From NCBI RefSeq assembly GCF_018139145.2, contig NC_059478.1, positions 30,441,001 through 30,505,000 of the forward strand: 64,000 nucleotides of DNA. Reading direction: 5' to 3'. Positions within the stretch are counted from its first letter, which is position 1; each line of letters starts with the position of its first letter. The position numbers and the translations under genes are program-made. Source of the stretch: Gymnogyps californianus (taxonomy: Eukaryota > Chordata > Aves > Accipitriformes > Cathartidae). This document shows, in pieces, positions 1 to 11,445 of the stretch. The notes beneath the pieces were generated by a model. That model did no database searches and was not told where the DNA came from. It was given only the letters and a program-made list of their open reading frames with translations.

Positions 1-1320
1 AAACCAATTTGTATTTACACTATACAAAGTGGGCCATTAGCCTTCTTCATGGTAATTAATACATATATTCTAGTTATTTCAGATCTATATTCAGACCTGA
101 ATTCACTGACACTATGTGATTGTTCTGAATGACTCTGAAGATAATAAGAAGCTGTACAGAAATGTAGCGTCTTTTGGCCTGCGCAGGGCAGTCAGCTGTA
201 TTTGGTGGTTTTGGACCTAAGCATTTAAGAAGATCACTTTGGATGCCTTTCAGCTTATACTGGGTGTTTTGACCATTAGCTCTGCCCTGCTTGTAATCAT
301 GACATAAATTATCATTATATCCTCTGGAATCCACAGCTCCATTGGGCTTTATTCCATTCCTATTCTGGCTTTATCCCATCATAATTTAACTCACTTCAGG
401 GGTAGTATCTACCTTAGCAAGACTATATAATCAGACTTGTGGTTGTTAATTTGCCTAAATAAGGGTTTCTAAATACACTGTTGAACACTGGTGAAACAAG
501 TTCTATACACTTTTAAAGGCCACACCACCAAGAGAAGTTGGTAAATCAGTCATACCTACAATACCCAATTCACAGTTCCTCACTTTTTCCATCAGCAAAG
601 TTACCTGCAATATATTCAAGATGTATCTTCCCTCCAAAATACTGTGGATTCTTTTAAAATGTTCTGGATTTATATGGAGCCGTAATAAAAACACCTTCTT
701 TCTTTCATTCCCCAAATGATACAAGTCTGAAATTCATTAGGGCTTTCTAAATATGCATTTTATCAATTTTATCATATTATCAAAACACAGAAACTTGAAG
801 CTCCCACTCAAAGTTCAGCAATACCAACTGTAGCACACACTGATACCTATTTGTGTGAAGATGGAGATTTCCTAGAATAACATGAACATTATCCCTGTGC
901 TGTCAAAAATGATTATCTTCTCTTGTAGCTGTCAAATCAGAAAACACATTTTCTCCCTGCAAAGGAGCAGAACACTTACACTAAATCCATGAAATTGTGT
1001 ATTTCAGCCAATCTACCATACGTTTGCCTTCACAAAGTACCTTACAGATTTATTAACAAGAGCTAAAAATTTCTTGCACAACAATGCCTTGAGTGAAGTC
1101 ACACTTGCATCAAAGCCCTCTGAAACGTGCCCACCACATGGGAGCTGGAACAATGACGGACAAGGAACAACACCAGCGGCTCACTTTTTTTTTCGCCCTG
1201 CGGCAACTAAAACAAGAACTGAGAGATCATCTCTGAACACAGACAACTAGAGTCTACATTCAACTGTTCAAGCACATGTGAAAGCGAATTCATTGCCTCT
1301 GAAAAAAAAGAAAAAAAGTC
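1..1320. other. Non-coding stretch, no gene seen
   Basis: This is AT-rich unique sequence with no recognisable gene, RNA or repeat. The open frames present on either strand are under 90 codons, have no family resemblance and show no consistent splice-site framing. It could be intron or intergenic DNA. Confidence 0.65.
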
Positions 1321-1364
1321 TGGTTTACACCAGTGTAACTGAGAACAGAATCTGGCCCTTTGAC
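1321..1364. repeat. Relic of an ancient amniote repeat (GTGTAACTGAG...ATCTGGCCC type)
   Basis: The stretch reads TTTACACCAGTGTAACTGAG followed by CAGAATCTGGCCC. From memory this word order is one arm of a very abundant, old, roughly palindromic repeat of amniotes. In that repeat a TTTACACCAG arm and its complement flank a centre resembling GAAGTCAATGGAG. Only one arm is readable here. I cannot assign a library family name. Confidence 0.55.
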
Positions 1365-1881
1365 AACTGGCTGTTTTATACAATATTAATATCACTGGCT
1401 GGCATACTCAAGATTTAAGCATTTTCCATGTCTGGAACTAGATCTCCTCTTTCACTGGTATCAAGGGGCCTTTAACCTACATACTGTAACTTACCAATAA
1501 CAGATGAAAAGAGCACATACTCCCTGCCTTATACCAGAGGGTTCACCCTGCTTTCAGTAGAACCATAGCTATTTCATAAATCCATATAAAAAACTAATCC
1601 TAATTTACAGAGAGTAAATCTAATAAAAGCGGAATGGTTTCCAGAAGGATCTCATGGAAGTGGAATCCATCAAGGTAACTTTTGTCTTTCTCTTTTTCTG
1701 TCCTGCAGTTTTGATTTATATCTTTACATTTAAATGCTCATGAAGGGAATGGAAGAGCTTGATACAGTAGTGTGCAAAGGCTGCAATCAGGCAATTCCTT
1801 CCACATGAGTAATCAAGTTAGTTCAATTTTTGATATCTTGCTTCTTTTATTCTGGGGTAACTGACTTTGGGGGAGTTCTTT
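1365..1881. other. Non-coding stretch with a splice-acceptor-like pyrimidine tract
   Basis: No gene is supported. A long pyrimidine tract ending in CAG at 1681-1708 looks like a strong 3' splice site. The sequence after it is closed in all three frames within about 60 bases and shows no protein resemblance, so a coding exon is not supported. Confidence 0.55.
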
Positions 1882-1950
1882 CTTGATTTATGCCAGATTA
1901 AGTCATGTGAGAATGGGTCCATTGATTGCGATGGGGCTACACACCTTCAG
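1882..1950. repeat. Relic of an ancient amniote repeat
   Basis: It contains TTGATTTATGCCAGATTAAG, then a GAGAATGGGTCC segment and ATTGATTGCGATGGGGCTAC. These correspond to the TGATTTACACCAG, ATCTGGCCC and TTGACTTCAATGGGGCTAC words of the old repeat group seen elsewhere in this window. It is strongly diverged and the boundaries are approximate. Confidence 0.45.
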
Positions 1951-3231
1951 GAAGGACCACTCACACTGGTCAGGATCTGCAGAGTCAGCCCTACATTTCT
2001 TGCTAGGGGTAAATTCTAGAGGAAAACAGAGCACCTCCTCACACAAAGGGAAACCCGTCTGTGTAACAATGAGATCAACATTTAAAACAACCCTACTAAA
2101 GGGCAATAGCTCTCTTTCTTCCCTGGGGAACATCTTGTTTACCATTCAGGAAGGCTTCACTCTTACTGATAAAATTAGCTATTAAGGCTGTAGATAGATA
2201 AGAGCAAGAAGTACCAAAAGGGTAATTATTCAACAATAAACATATGTTGCAGTGCTTTGGAGTTTACCTAATTAAGGCCAATGAACAAATAACTGAAACG
2301 ACGTATAATTGAAATGACTCACATTCAAAATAGAGATAGATTTGAAATATTTGCCTAACATACTTAGATATCCCCAGAGCATTGTGGGTTTTGCGGCGCA
2401 GACCAAACTAGGTCATTTGCTTTTTTTCTTACTGCTTCATTCTCTTTAATTACTTTAAAAAAAAAAAAAAAAAAAATTGCCATTCTTGGTTTTGTTTGGA
2501 TGCGATGTCCAAAATTTACCACGACAACACTGAGAAATGGAACGCTGTTACTGGCAGCTGGGTGAGTCACGTGAGACGAGTAAAAGACCAAACAGTACCA
2601 GATTTTCTCAAACAAGTGAAAATCATCCATGCTGGAAGAGGCCATCAAAGCCCTCCACTGAGAGAAAATTATTAACTCAAAAGGTGCCTATGAGCAAAGC
2701 CATGTATAGTAGGGAATATACTGTACCCATATCAGCAACCCATTCCACATAACTAGCACTGAATAATCTCCATTACTGTATGGCTGGAGTGACTGCCACA
2801 ACTCCTATACAGTCAGTAATTTAAGAGCATCAAGAGAGATGCACAGCACCATTGCTGCCTGCTTGACGGCTCTAATGAATGAACTGAATGCTTCAAAACA
2901 CAGAATCTTCAAAATGATTCATGAACATACAGCATTTTCGACATTTTCAACAACAGCAACAAAATCAACACTTTCCCAAAGTTTTTTATGCCTGTCATGC
3001 CATTCTCTATGGTGAATGGGAGGGATTGTCTTAACCCTACAACACCAAGCCTGAGGGACAGAAAAGTAGCATAAAGGCCAGAAAATAGATACTATGGTTG
3101 TTCTTACACCTCCTAAAAGGCAAGTCCAACTGTGTGATCGTGGAGACAGATTTGCTATGCCTTGTGAAAAAACATGGTTTCTCCTTTAGTTTCAGTGAAC
3201 CACTGTTAGAAGGGACATGAGTTTGGGTCTA
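1951..3231. other. Non-coding stretch, no gene seen
   Basis: This is unique AT-rich sequence interrupted by a 20-base poly-A run at 2457-2476. Opposite-strand open frames of about 94 and 71 codons flank or span the run and look like chance frames. A TGAGTCACGTGAG word at about 2571-2583 combines AP-1-like and E-box-like hexamers; there is no evidence that it is used. Confidence 0.6.
2457..2476 (+). repeat. Poly-A homopolymer run (A20)
   Basis: Twenty consecutive A residues run from the end of TACTTT into TTGCC. No SINE or LINE body can be recognised immediately upstream, so I treat it as a simple homopolymer and not the tail of an identified retroposon. It is likely to be length-polymorphic. 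Confidence 0.85.
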
Positions 3232-3265
3232 AATTTTTCTATTATGGACACATAATAGAAAAATT
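3232..3265. repeat. Perfect inverted repeat, 15-bp arms, 4-base loop
   Basis: The left arm AATTTTTCTATTATG (3232-3246) is the exact reverse complement of the right arm CATAATAGAAAAATT (3251-3265). They are separated by the loop GACA. The stem is AT-rich and uninterrupted, and it does not extend beyond these bases. No transposon end or target duplication is evident. It could extrude as a cruciform or fold as a short RNA hairpin, but it is shorter than a typical miRNA precursor. Confidence 0.85.
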
Positions 3266-3274
3266 CCTTAAAAA

Positions 3275-3297
3275 TTTCCTTCCTTAAGAGAAGGAAA
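3275..3297. repeat. Second short hairpin, 8-bp arms
   Basis: TTTCCTTC (3275-3282) pairs exactly with GAAGGAAA (3290-3297) around a 7-base loop containing TTAAG. It starts 9 bases after the 34-base perfect inverted repeat. A short stem like this can arise by chance; it is listed because of its position next to the stronger hairpin. Confidence 0.6.
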
Positions 3298-6200
3298 AAC
3301 ACTTTAGAAGTAGGCTGGTGTGATTAGCCATGTATGACATTACAGCCTTAAGCAGACTTTACCCAAATGTAATATTGTTATTTTCACTTAGATCTTCAAG
3401 CTCATAACAAGATATCCTAAACACAGACTTCCAGATCTTGGCCTGGAGACCCAAAACAGGGGATGTTCAGATCTTTTCTTGACCTCTTTGCAGTCATTTG
3501 CACCGTCTGGTACACAACAAACCTCTAGACATTTGGGCTTCTGACCACTTGAAGGAGGAAAGTTCTGCACTTTAAGAGATCTTTGCAATAACTTCTAATT
3601 CAGTACAAGACTTCCAGTAACATTTGAATATGAAAGATTACCTTTTTTAAATCACACAAACATGATACAGTCCCAGATTGTCCAACCATGACTCTATGTC
3701 GGTAAATGTATACTCTCACAAAGCTTTGAAAACTCTATCTTTTTATTACAAGCTAAGTTTTACTCTGTGTATTTTTGGACGTTCTCTCTGTGTTTTGATT
3801 TCATCTCTGTGTGATATCAATACTGTGCACCACTAAGTTTCTTTCCCGGGGTAGAACGAGGCAAGAAATCCCTTAGACCTGAATAGCCCCAGAGCAGTGC
3901 ATTAAGGTGCAGAATTCCTTCCTTGTTCCATGAATTGTCTGAGTCTTCTGCGATGCACCCGTAGCAAATGCAGGATCTGAACATGGTGCTGAGGAAACAA
4001 CTAAATAGACAGTGACTATCAAGCAAAATCAATGTTACACAGAAAAGTTACTAAAAATGTTCAAATATAATTGTGCAGTTCTTCAAGCCCATTGGGCAGC
4101 CCATGGGGTCAAGCATATTGACTTTCAATACTATAATTTGTCACGCACAGCTCCTTTGGTTCATTTAGACTGGCAAAGGAAGGCAACAATTCTTTCTCCA
4201 ACGCATCAAGATAAGAGATCTCTGAGTCTCTTTTGTTGCTGTTTGTCCTCACCTGAGGACTGAAGTCGTTAACAATAACAGCACTAAATTTTCACTGCTG
4301 CATTCAAGAGTTCATATCTCAAAGATGAACAAAGCAGCTCACACCACATTCCAGGTTCACCCTAGATCTCCGGATCAGTTACAACGTGTTCACATTTTAA
4401 GGCCTGTTTCATACAGTTGGTAGAGACTTGGCTTCATTTTTTTGTAACGCTTGTACACTATCTTAATAAAAACACAGTAAGTGAGAGCCAAAAGATTCCT
4501 TATTGCAGAGCAGACCATACTGTATAGTGAGAGTCAAGTGAAGACCCAAATTGTCCTACATTTGTGTATCAAAACAGAGGTGGCAGATCCTCTGCCTATT
4601 TGAAAACAGATACAGTTGATATGAATCTATAAAAGATTAGGGTTAAAACCAACAGCATTCAATAAGATTAGAAAAAAAAAGAAGGATCTCTTTCCTCCAA
4701 GTTTTTTTGAGCCATCCTATAAAATCCTGTAAGAGAAATACTTATTTCTTTACTTTCACATTGATGTATGAGTGAAGACAGAAGGGCTAAGAAAACTCTT
4801 GTAAACTAAAACAACCCAGCTAGTGAAATAAATTGTCGAGTATCAATCTTAAAAACTTGTGAAAGATAAATATAACCCATGTGTGTCTTTCTAGTAAATT
4901 CTGGACCCTAAGTGTTGGCTACATCTATATTTGTTATTTCATGTTCAATTTATTTTTAAAACAAGTTATTTGGATTGCATTTTATTTCTGTTCTGTGGAA
5001 TTTCTTTTTGCAGACTACACACAGTATTTTAAAAGAGAGAATGAGTAGGGTTGGCATTACCGAATAAAGAAGCGTGGTTAATTTTATCTCAGTCTAACTT
5101 AAAACAATTTGAAAACATTTCAGTAGTTTAGAGATCTGTAACCTTTTCACCTTCGAGCCTGTGGATAGATATGGCTCCCATATTTGACTTTTTCATGATA
5201 CTTTAAAGGTAATCTTGGAGTCCAACAGGCAGGCAAAAAACGCAGTAACAATACGCTACATCTTTCACTGCTAAAATGACTTGCAATGTTAGGTAGTTTA
5301 GATTTCCAGCAGAGACCTTCACAACACTTTTTGAAGCTAGCGAGTATGGCCGAGACTCAGGAAAACACATGCCATGTGCTTAGGTTCCAGTGACTTCACA
5401 GCCTTACTTGATGCTCTGAGTTAGGCTCTAGATGTGCAAGAATATAACCATTTTAGGCAACAGTGAATAGATAGTCAGAGAAATAAAATAACTGTCTACT
5501 ATCACAAGGAGTCTTTCACTACACTTAAGTTTGGAACTCAACATTCTTGGCTTCCTATTTGGATCTCAGACCTCTAAATTATGCCCCCAAACAGAGCTGA
5601 GAGCAGACTGAAAATGACCATTGCCCTCTTTTGTGGCAATCAGGACAAAACCTTTTGCAGCCTGACGAAACACAGGTCTTGTCATTACATTCATTGTTAC
5701 AGAGTCTCGGCTTTGAATCACCTTTTGCCTGTTGCCAGGCAATCAGAAAAATATTGTTCTCAGCACATCTGGCCTTTTTTGTGGTCAGTTATCCTTCCTT
5801 GCTGCTTGGATTTTAGTAACAGGGGGAAAAGACATTAAAATAAATGTTTTAGGAAAATATTAAGCTCAACAAACATTATTTTAATTAAAAGGAAATCCTA
5901 AAACCCTCCTAATGGGCACTTGGAGAATATAAGCTCAACATAATGAAATTTGATGTATCTCTTTTTCTTTTTTTAAGAAGTCCGTGTTTGGAATAGGTTT
6001 AATTCTCAGTATTTCTGATAGGTAGGATATATCATTATGATTCTGCTTGCCTTGCCAAACACAGGAGAATAGGGGTGCCTCTGCCACCTTACGAGTAAAC
6101 AAGTTCAAAGGAGACACAAACACAGCCATTGGCGCCATTCTCCTTTCCCACTTCTCCACTCATCTCCATTTCCCTTTCATTTCTAAGCTCAGTTTGAAAC

Positions 6201-9200
6201 CCTCTCTTCCACTGCCATCTTTAACACTCTCCAACCTGTGCCTCACCTTCCAGTACACGTTCCAGGATGCCATAGATGCAAGACTGCTGCTGCACTGTAC
6301 AAAGATGGCTCTACCAAATCCATTGTACTATTGAGATGCACAAGTTTTAACCCTAGCTGAAGCTGGTCACACTATCTGGGTACCAGACAACTGTATTTTT
6401 CAATGTGAGCAACACGCATAACACACAAAAGCTGCTCTCAGTCTATCTGATTTAAACTCCCTGCTCTCACACATGAGATTGATCAACAACCTGTGCTCCC
6501 AGAGACCAGGTGAACCAGGACGAATCAATCCACATCCCCCAAATAAATGCCATGGTGCATATTGGTGTAAGGTGTAAGACAACTCTACACCATTTACGGT
6601 TATGTATACACTCACCTGCCCTTGTCCCCTTTGGTTTGTCTTTTTTGTTGCTCTAAAAGGACACCACCAGCGTTTTCACAGCAGCCTGTAGTTAGACGGG
6701 GCCTGTAGGTTAAAGAACTCCAGAGTGACTCTTTCAAGACAGAAGTTCACACATTTTGTGATGAGGGTACTTGAATTGTTCCTATTGTAAACATCCTTTC
6801 ATCATCGATTATGTGACTCCATTGAGAAGACAGGATCTTTCCATACATGCACAGTTTGAGAAAATCTATTCCTTTTGTTTTTTTCGTCTAAGTCATTTAA
6901 TTCACTAATAGCCAAAGCATGCCTACTATGAACTGCAAGGGGATATTGCTTTCCCATTTACTTATTAAACTCTGAACTTTTAAACTCCCAGCTCTCCACT
7001 CCCCTATATTTTACTTAGTCCATTTAGTCTCTCTTTTCCATGGAAGTTCTAGCCAGCAGACCATGTAAAGACTCCACAGGGGTATATGCTCTCCCAAACA
7101 TTTGAAACACAAGGATGTGCAGGGAATGAAAGCTGGGGTTTTGCCATATGGCACCTTGCATGTGTCTTGTGTAAACATATATGTCTCTATGTCCCAAGAA
7201 GGAATTTTATGTCTGCCTGGCTCAGCAGTACACTATATACATTAAAAAGGAAAAAACCCACCACCCAACAGAGCACAACAAAAAATTATTTCCACCAAGA
7301 TGTTGGGCTCAAAGATTTAGAAGCCTGGAAGTGTCACCAAGTCAGTAAAAGCCACAGAAGCTAACTGCTTCAAAGACAGAATCACTGTAGATCGCACAGC
7401 GTTATGCAGAAATGGTAAACTTTAAACAAAGGGGGACGCTGGTAACTAAAAAGCATTTTGTTCTTTTCAACGCAAGCTAGACAGAGGAAAAGGTCTGGTG
7501 GGATGCGGATGCACAACATCTAGTCTTAAGGACCTAATTCTGATGCATATATTTGGAAACCAGTCTACTCATAGTGAAAGGAGACAGAAAATGACTCATA
7601 ATAGGAATCAAAATGCACTGGGAGTCTAGAAAGAACTTTCCATGTTGCTATGTGATGGGAATGCTCCAACATGTAAAGGGGAAACAACAGAGGGGAGCTA
7701 GTAAACCTGCACTGCACACCAGCTTCCAGCTATGGGTTGTCTTCCATTTGCTGGCCCTCCAAGAAGTGCGAATTAAGCTCCTTTCCTATGAGAGGCTTCA
7801 TGAGTCTCTCCCCTCTACCGATATCTTCGCTCCAAGCTCACTTTTTATAGGAGCTTCTTCCAGACATTTTTCCTGGTTCTTTATATATCAGAGTGATGAA
7901 AAACTACAGTGAAAAGGCATTTGATTGCCAAAGACTACACATTCTCCTAACACAACTTGCATTGGTTTCTCTTATTAAAAAGTGAGACATCTTCACATAC
8001 ACAACCTCCATCTAGACTCACTGCAGATCTCTCACACTTACCAAGTAACCTACATTCCCTATCAATCTCTTTGTGCTCTTGCATAAAATAATTTTTTACA
8101 ATGAAAACTCAAATTGCTACCACAAACAGGCAACGATTTCACCTACACAGTCTCCTTGATCATTTAACACTTGATACCTAATACAGTAATGGTTTCTTTG
8201 CAGTTTAGAATTAACTCTGCCAGAAAGAAAATTCAAGACAAACAAACAGTTTCCCCAATATATGCTGAAAAGAGCAACAGCCTACCCCTGCTACTTTTCA
8301 TTTGCTGTTTTCATTGTTTGACATTTCTTTCTGCCAGGATTTTGGCATTATTTCAAGGCCTGATTTGAAATATATTTAACACCAAGTGATTTGCAATGTC
8401 GTTTTCTATTTTACCAGAACTATGCTTGGGACTAATCCTATTTAAGTAGAATTTACCCTTCTGCACTCACCGCCAGTGAATAGGCCTCTTGCAGGCTTTC
8501 CACAACACAGTGCACTTCTCCCTAACTTCACACAAGTCTGAGAATAGCCATTGTCTATAACTGCAGTCTTAGGATTGTAGATATAAGCAGTGCATATTAA
8601 ACATACATCTTAATGTTATCACCAGTAAGAACACTCTACTGAAGGACAGTGTCAAACATATGAGTTATTGGCGCAATAAATATCTATATGCCATGTAATG
8701 TAGTAAGAAGAAAAACTTTCCTCTATGACTTAACTGTAACTAGTTCAGGTGTCTATCCAAAATGGGGCAGCTTCAGACAACAACTGGGAGGACTGAACAT
8801 CTTGACGGTATCAATCTCTTCAGAAAGTCAGATTCTGGTGATAACCGTGCCACCCTCATCATTACCTGTTCTGCTGTGCCGTTTTTTTAGCAGACTGTGG
8901 GACAGGGTAAGAATGAGGCTACTGAGGAATCTGCTGTGAAGAGGTAAAAGCACAGGGAAGAAGAAAAACAGAGATAGGATGATTCAGAAAGATTAAAGAG
9001 TACAAGGGCTGCTACAAAAAGGAAAAAAGTTCTCACTGAATGGTTCTGGCTTACATGAACACTGAATAAACAACAATCAGAAGTTTAGCTCCTGCTAAAA
9101 GCCCTCTGTGAATCTTCCAGTGATGACAGTGGGCAGTTGCTATGGATTAGGAGATATATGGAATATTCTCCACTTTTATTTAGCATTGCTGCCTTCTACA

Positions 9201-9429
9201 GCCTTCTGTAAACTGGGTCTGCACTCCACACGAGTCATGAGAATAAGGTATCTCAGTGATTACATGAAGCTGGATATTCCAGTGAAGAAACAGATACCTA
9301 AGTGTCATTGTAATCATGAGAAGCCCTTTACTCTGATACACAGATTATGCAATCACAGAAAGCAGGGCTGAGAGAGTCTTCAGAAGGTGATTTACTCTGT
9401 CTTGTGTCCCTACAGCATAATCCAATCTC
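3298..9429. other. 6 kb of non-coding sequence, no gene seen
   Basis: I see no recognisable gene or repeat here. There are many short open frames on both strands; the longest is about 99 codons, at 7613-7912. None has known motifs, and overlapping frames on both strands show the lack of coding bias. Some splice-acceptor-like tracts occur (for example TTTCTTTTTGCAG near 5003-5015), but no open segment bounded by splice sites with protein resemblance was found. It could be intron or intergenic DNA. Confidence 0.6.
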
Positions 9430-9785
9430 ACAAATTTAAGGGGGTGTTTGGCCAATCTGTCCTTTACAGCCTCCAGCAATTCCCCAGCATTCCCAGCAAC
9501 CTATTCAGTTGTTTCACTTGACTTAGAAATTTTTTCTTAATGTCTAACTTAAAGCCCCCTTAGCACAACTTAGCCCCTTACATATCGTCCTGTCCAAACT
9601 GGACATGGAGAAGAGTCCATTCTCTTGTGCAACCTTTTATGTCTTTGAAGGCTGTCTCCACTCAGTCTTCTCTTGCCAGTGTTACAGTTTTTTCTCATAA
9701 ATCGTGTTTTCCAGAGCTCTGATCTCTTCCCTCTGTCTCTCTTCTGAACTCTCTCCAGCAGACCTTTTTCTGTACTTTATGCTAG
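9430..9785 (-). mobile_element. CR1 LINE fragment (3' region), older copy, reverse orientation
   Basis: Read on the plus strand this gives the usual reverse-complement landmarks of CR1. In order they are: a segment on CTCCAGCAATTCCCCAG and the following TTAGAAATTTTTTCTTAATG; TCTAACTTAAAGCCCCCTTAG; GTCCAAACTGGACATGGAGAAGAG; an AACCTTTTATGTCTTTGAAG stretch; CTCAGTCTTCTCTTGCCAG; and finally CTTCTGAACTCTCTCCAG. The order and spacing agree with the CR1 consensus as I remember it. The copy is well diverged and lacks a readable octamer tail, so its limits are approximate. It is a 5'-truncated, non-coding relic. Confidence 0.75.
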
Positions 9786-10347
9786 CTTTTTTTCCTCCAC
9801 ATTTTACACTATCAGATCCTGTTCTTTGCAGATGGTAGCAGGTACACGCTTCCTTCACTGTGAGCCAGCAAGGAAGCAGCACAATGGCAGTCAGACCCAG
9901 CAGTTAAATCTCATCTGGATTATTTTGTCTTTTTTCTTGGATAAGACACAGAATAATGAGGTTAATGAACCTTTGGTATCACCCAGTTTTCCTGTTGGTT
10001 CTTAGTGTTGCATTAAACTGCCCTCTGAAAAATGCCTAGAAATCTCAGTATAAAACTTACCAAATGCATCCTTGCAGAGGTAAAGGTTGCCTCCACTGAG
10101 GTCCCATCACTCCATAATTCAACTTAGCAGCATAAAACACTAAACAAAAACTCTCAGGAGTTGCACACTGTCCAGATTCCAGTGTTATGGAATCAAAACT
10201 CTAATTAGGGCTAATTCTTCAGATTTACAGCACTTTTTCTGCTGATCATCCCTGCCATGAAGAATACATGAAGGGCATGAAATCATTCTAACATGCTGAT
10301 CTAACTGACCCAGTGAAACTGAGAGTAATTCATTAATCATATTGTCT
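9786..10347. other. Non-coding stretch between old repeats
   Basis: No gene or recognisable repeat. A 66-codon reverse-strand frame that overlaps the adjacent CR1 fragment is not supported as a gene. Confidence 0.6.
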
Positions 10348-10412
10348 CCGGGTCCAGTTCTGTTCTTGTCTGGTTGTCAATCAGGAGTCACTGCCGTAGC
10401 CAGTGAAATAAC
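10348..10412. repeat. Relic of an ancient amniote repeat
   Basis: The stretch reads GGGTCCAGTTCTGTTCTTGT, then GTCAATCAGGAGTCACTGCC and CCAGTGAAATA. This tracks the old-repeat words GGGCCAGATTCTG, GTAAATCAGGAGTAACTCC and ATTGAAGTCAAT in the expected order. It is diverged and the family name is not assigned. Confidence 0.45.
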
Positions 10413-11159
10413 AGTACTACCAAACTAGAAGGTGCAAGATCTGACTTCTGAACTCTTCTAGAACTGAGTATCTAAAGATGCACACTGGAGGGACGAATTC
10501 TAACATCTCCTTTTTAATAAAAGTTTCCAGCGCTCAACCAGAGATAAAAATACTGCAGCCAGCAACTCAGTAAATATTGTTGACTAACCAAACCGAGCAG
10601 AGCGCCACAGACAGAACGATGATCTTCTACTCATAGATTTGAGGGCCTCACACTGAGAAAGTCTAATTTGTTACACCTCTGGGCAGATGTCCCATTCCTT
10701 TCCTCTTTCCCGTCATCCTGGCACACTGCTAACCTTGATAACGAGGAATGAGGATTTATATCTGGAATGTGCATTTTTATGTGAATTTAGTGCTGGAAAA
10801 AAATGCCAGGTTAATAGCTGTGGAGATGGAAATGTTCCCATAGCAGATAAAGTGTGGTCAAAAGGTGTGCAAGGTTCCCTAAATGTCAGGACCAAAGAGC
10901 CAGAAACGTGCCTTGTAAGAACTACTTCTAAGTGGGAAACGGAGATCCTATGGTGAAGTGACCGAGTTTGTGAATAGCAGGCATAGCACAGGAATAGAGA
11001 GCAACTTCCAAAGACCACACAGTTTACAGGCTGAACCCAGAAAGAATGCCAGTGTGCTTGGTGCATTGTATTTCCTGTGGGATATCTGCATCTAGTTTAA
11101 CCACACACTGCTGGATCTAGAGTGTATCTTTTAGAAAGACATCAAATCTCAAAGTGGAA
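10413..11159. other. Non-coding stretch, no gene seen
   Basis: A 117-codon reverse-strand frame (10713-11066) overlaps an 89-codon forward-strand frame over the same bases. Neither has recognisable motifs, low-complexity coding bias or splice framing. I read both as chance. Confidence 0.6.
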
Positions 11160-11445
11160 TCTTTAAATGATGAAGAATTGCTTCTGTGGCAGTTTGTTCC
11201 ATGGTTCTCAGCATGAATTTTATATAGCTTGAACTTGTTTGACTTCAGTTCCCAGGCACTGGGTCTCATTATACCTTTGTGTGCTAGATTAAAACACGAG
11301 ACGTACCTGGTACTTTCTCCCTCTGCAGATAACTTTAGACTTTGTTCCTACCTTTTCTTCAGTGACTAATTGGCCACCTTCTTCATTTTCTCATGGTATA
11401 GCATATTCTCCAGATCATGAATCGTTTGTGTGAATCTTCTCTTAA
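11160..11445 (-). mobile_element. Ancient CR1 LINE fragment, reverse orientation
   Basis: On the plus strand this carries several landmarks of an older, turtle/crocodile-like CR1 lineage in reverse orientation. They are GTTTGTTCCATGGTT, AGCTTGAACTTGTTTGACTTC, CAGTTCCCAGGCACTGGGTC, TTATACCTTTGTGTGCTAGA, a GATAACTTTAGAC segment, GGTATAGCATATTCTCCAGA, and AATCTTCTCTTAAACACAGC. The run of matches is collinear over nearly 290 bases. It differs from the family type seen at 17.2 kb, so it probably dates from a much earlier insertion wave. No coding capacity remains. Confidence 0.75.

Noticed and set aside
2457..2476. Poly-A run as the tail of a retroposon or processed pseudogene
   Set aside because: No recognisable gene or SINE body upstream, and no obvious flanking target duplication.
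10713..11066. 117-codon minus-strand frame
   Set aside because: A plus-strand frame of similar openness covers much of the same bases, and no motif is seen; chance is the simplest reading.
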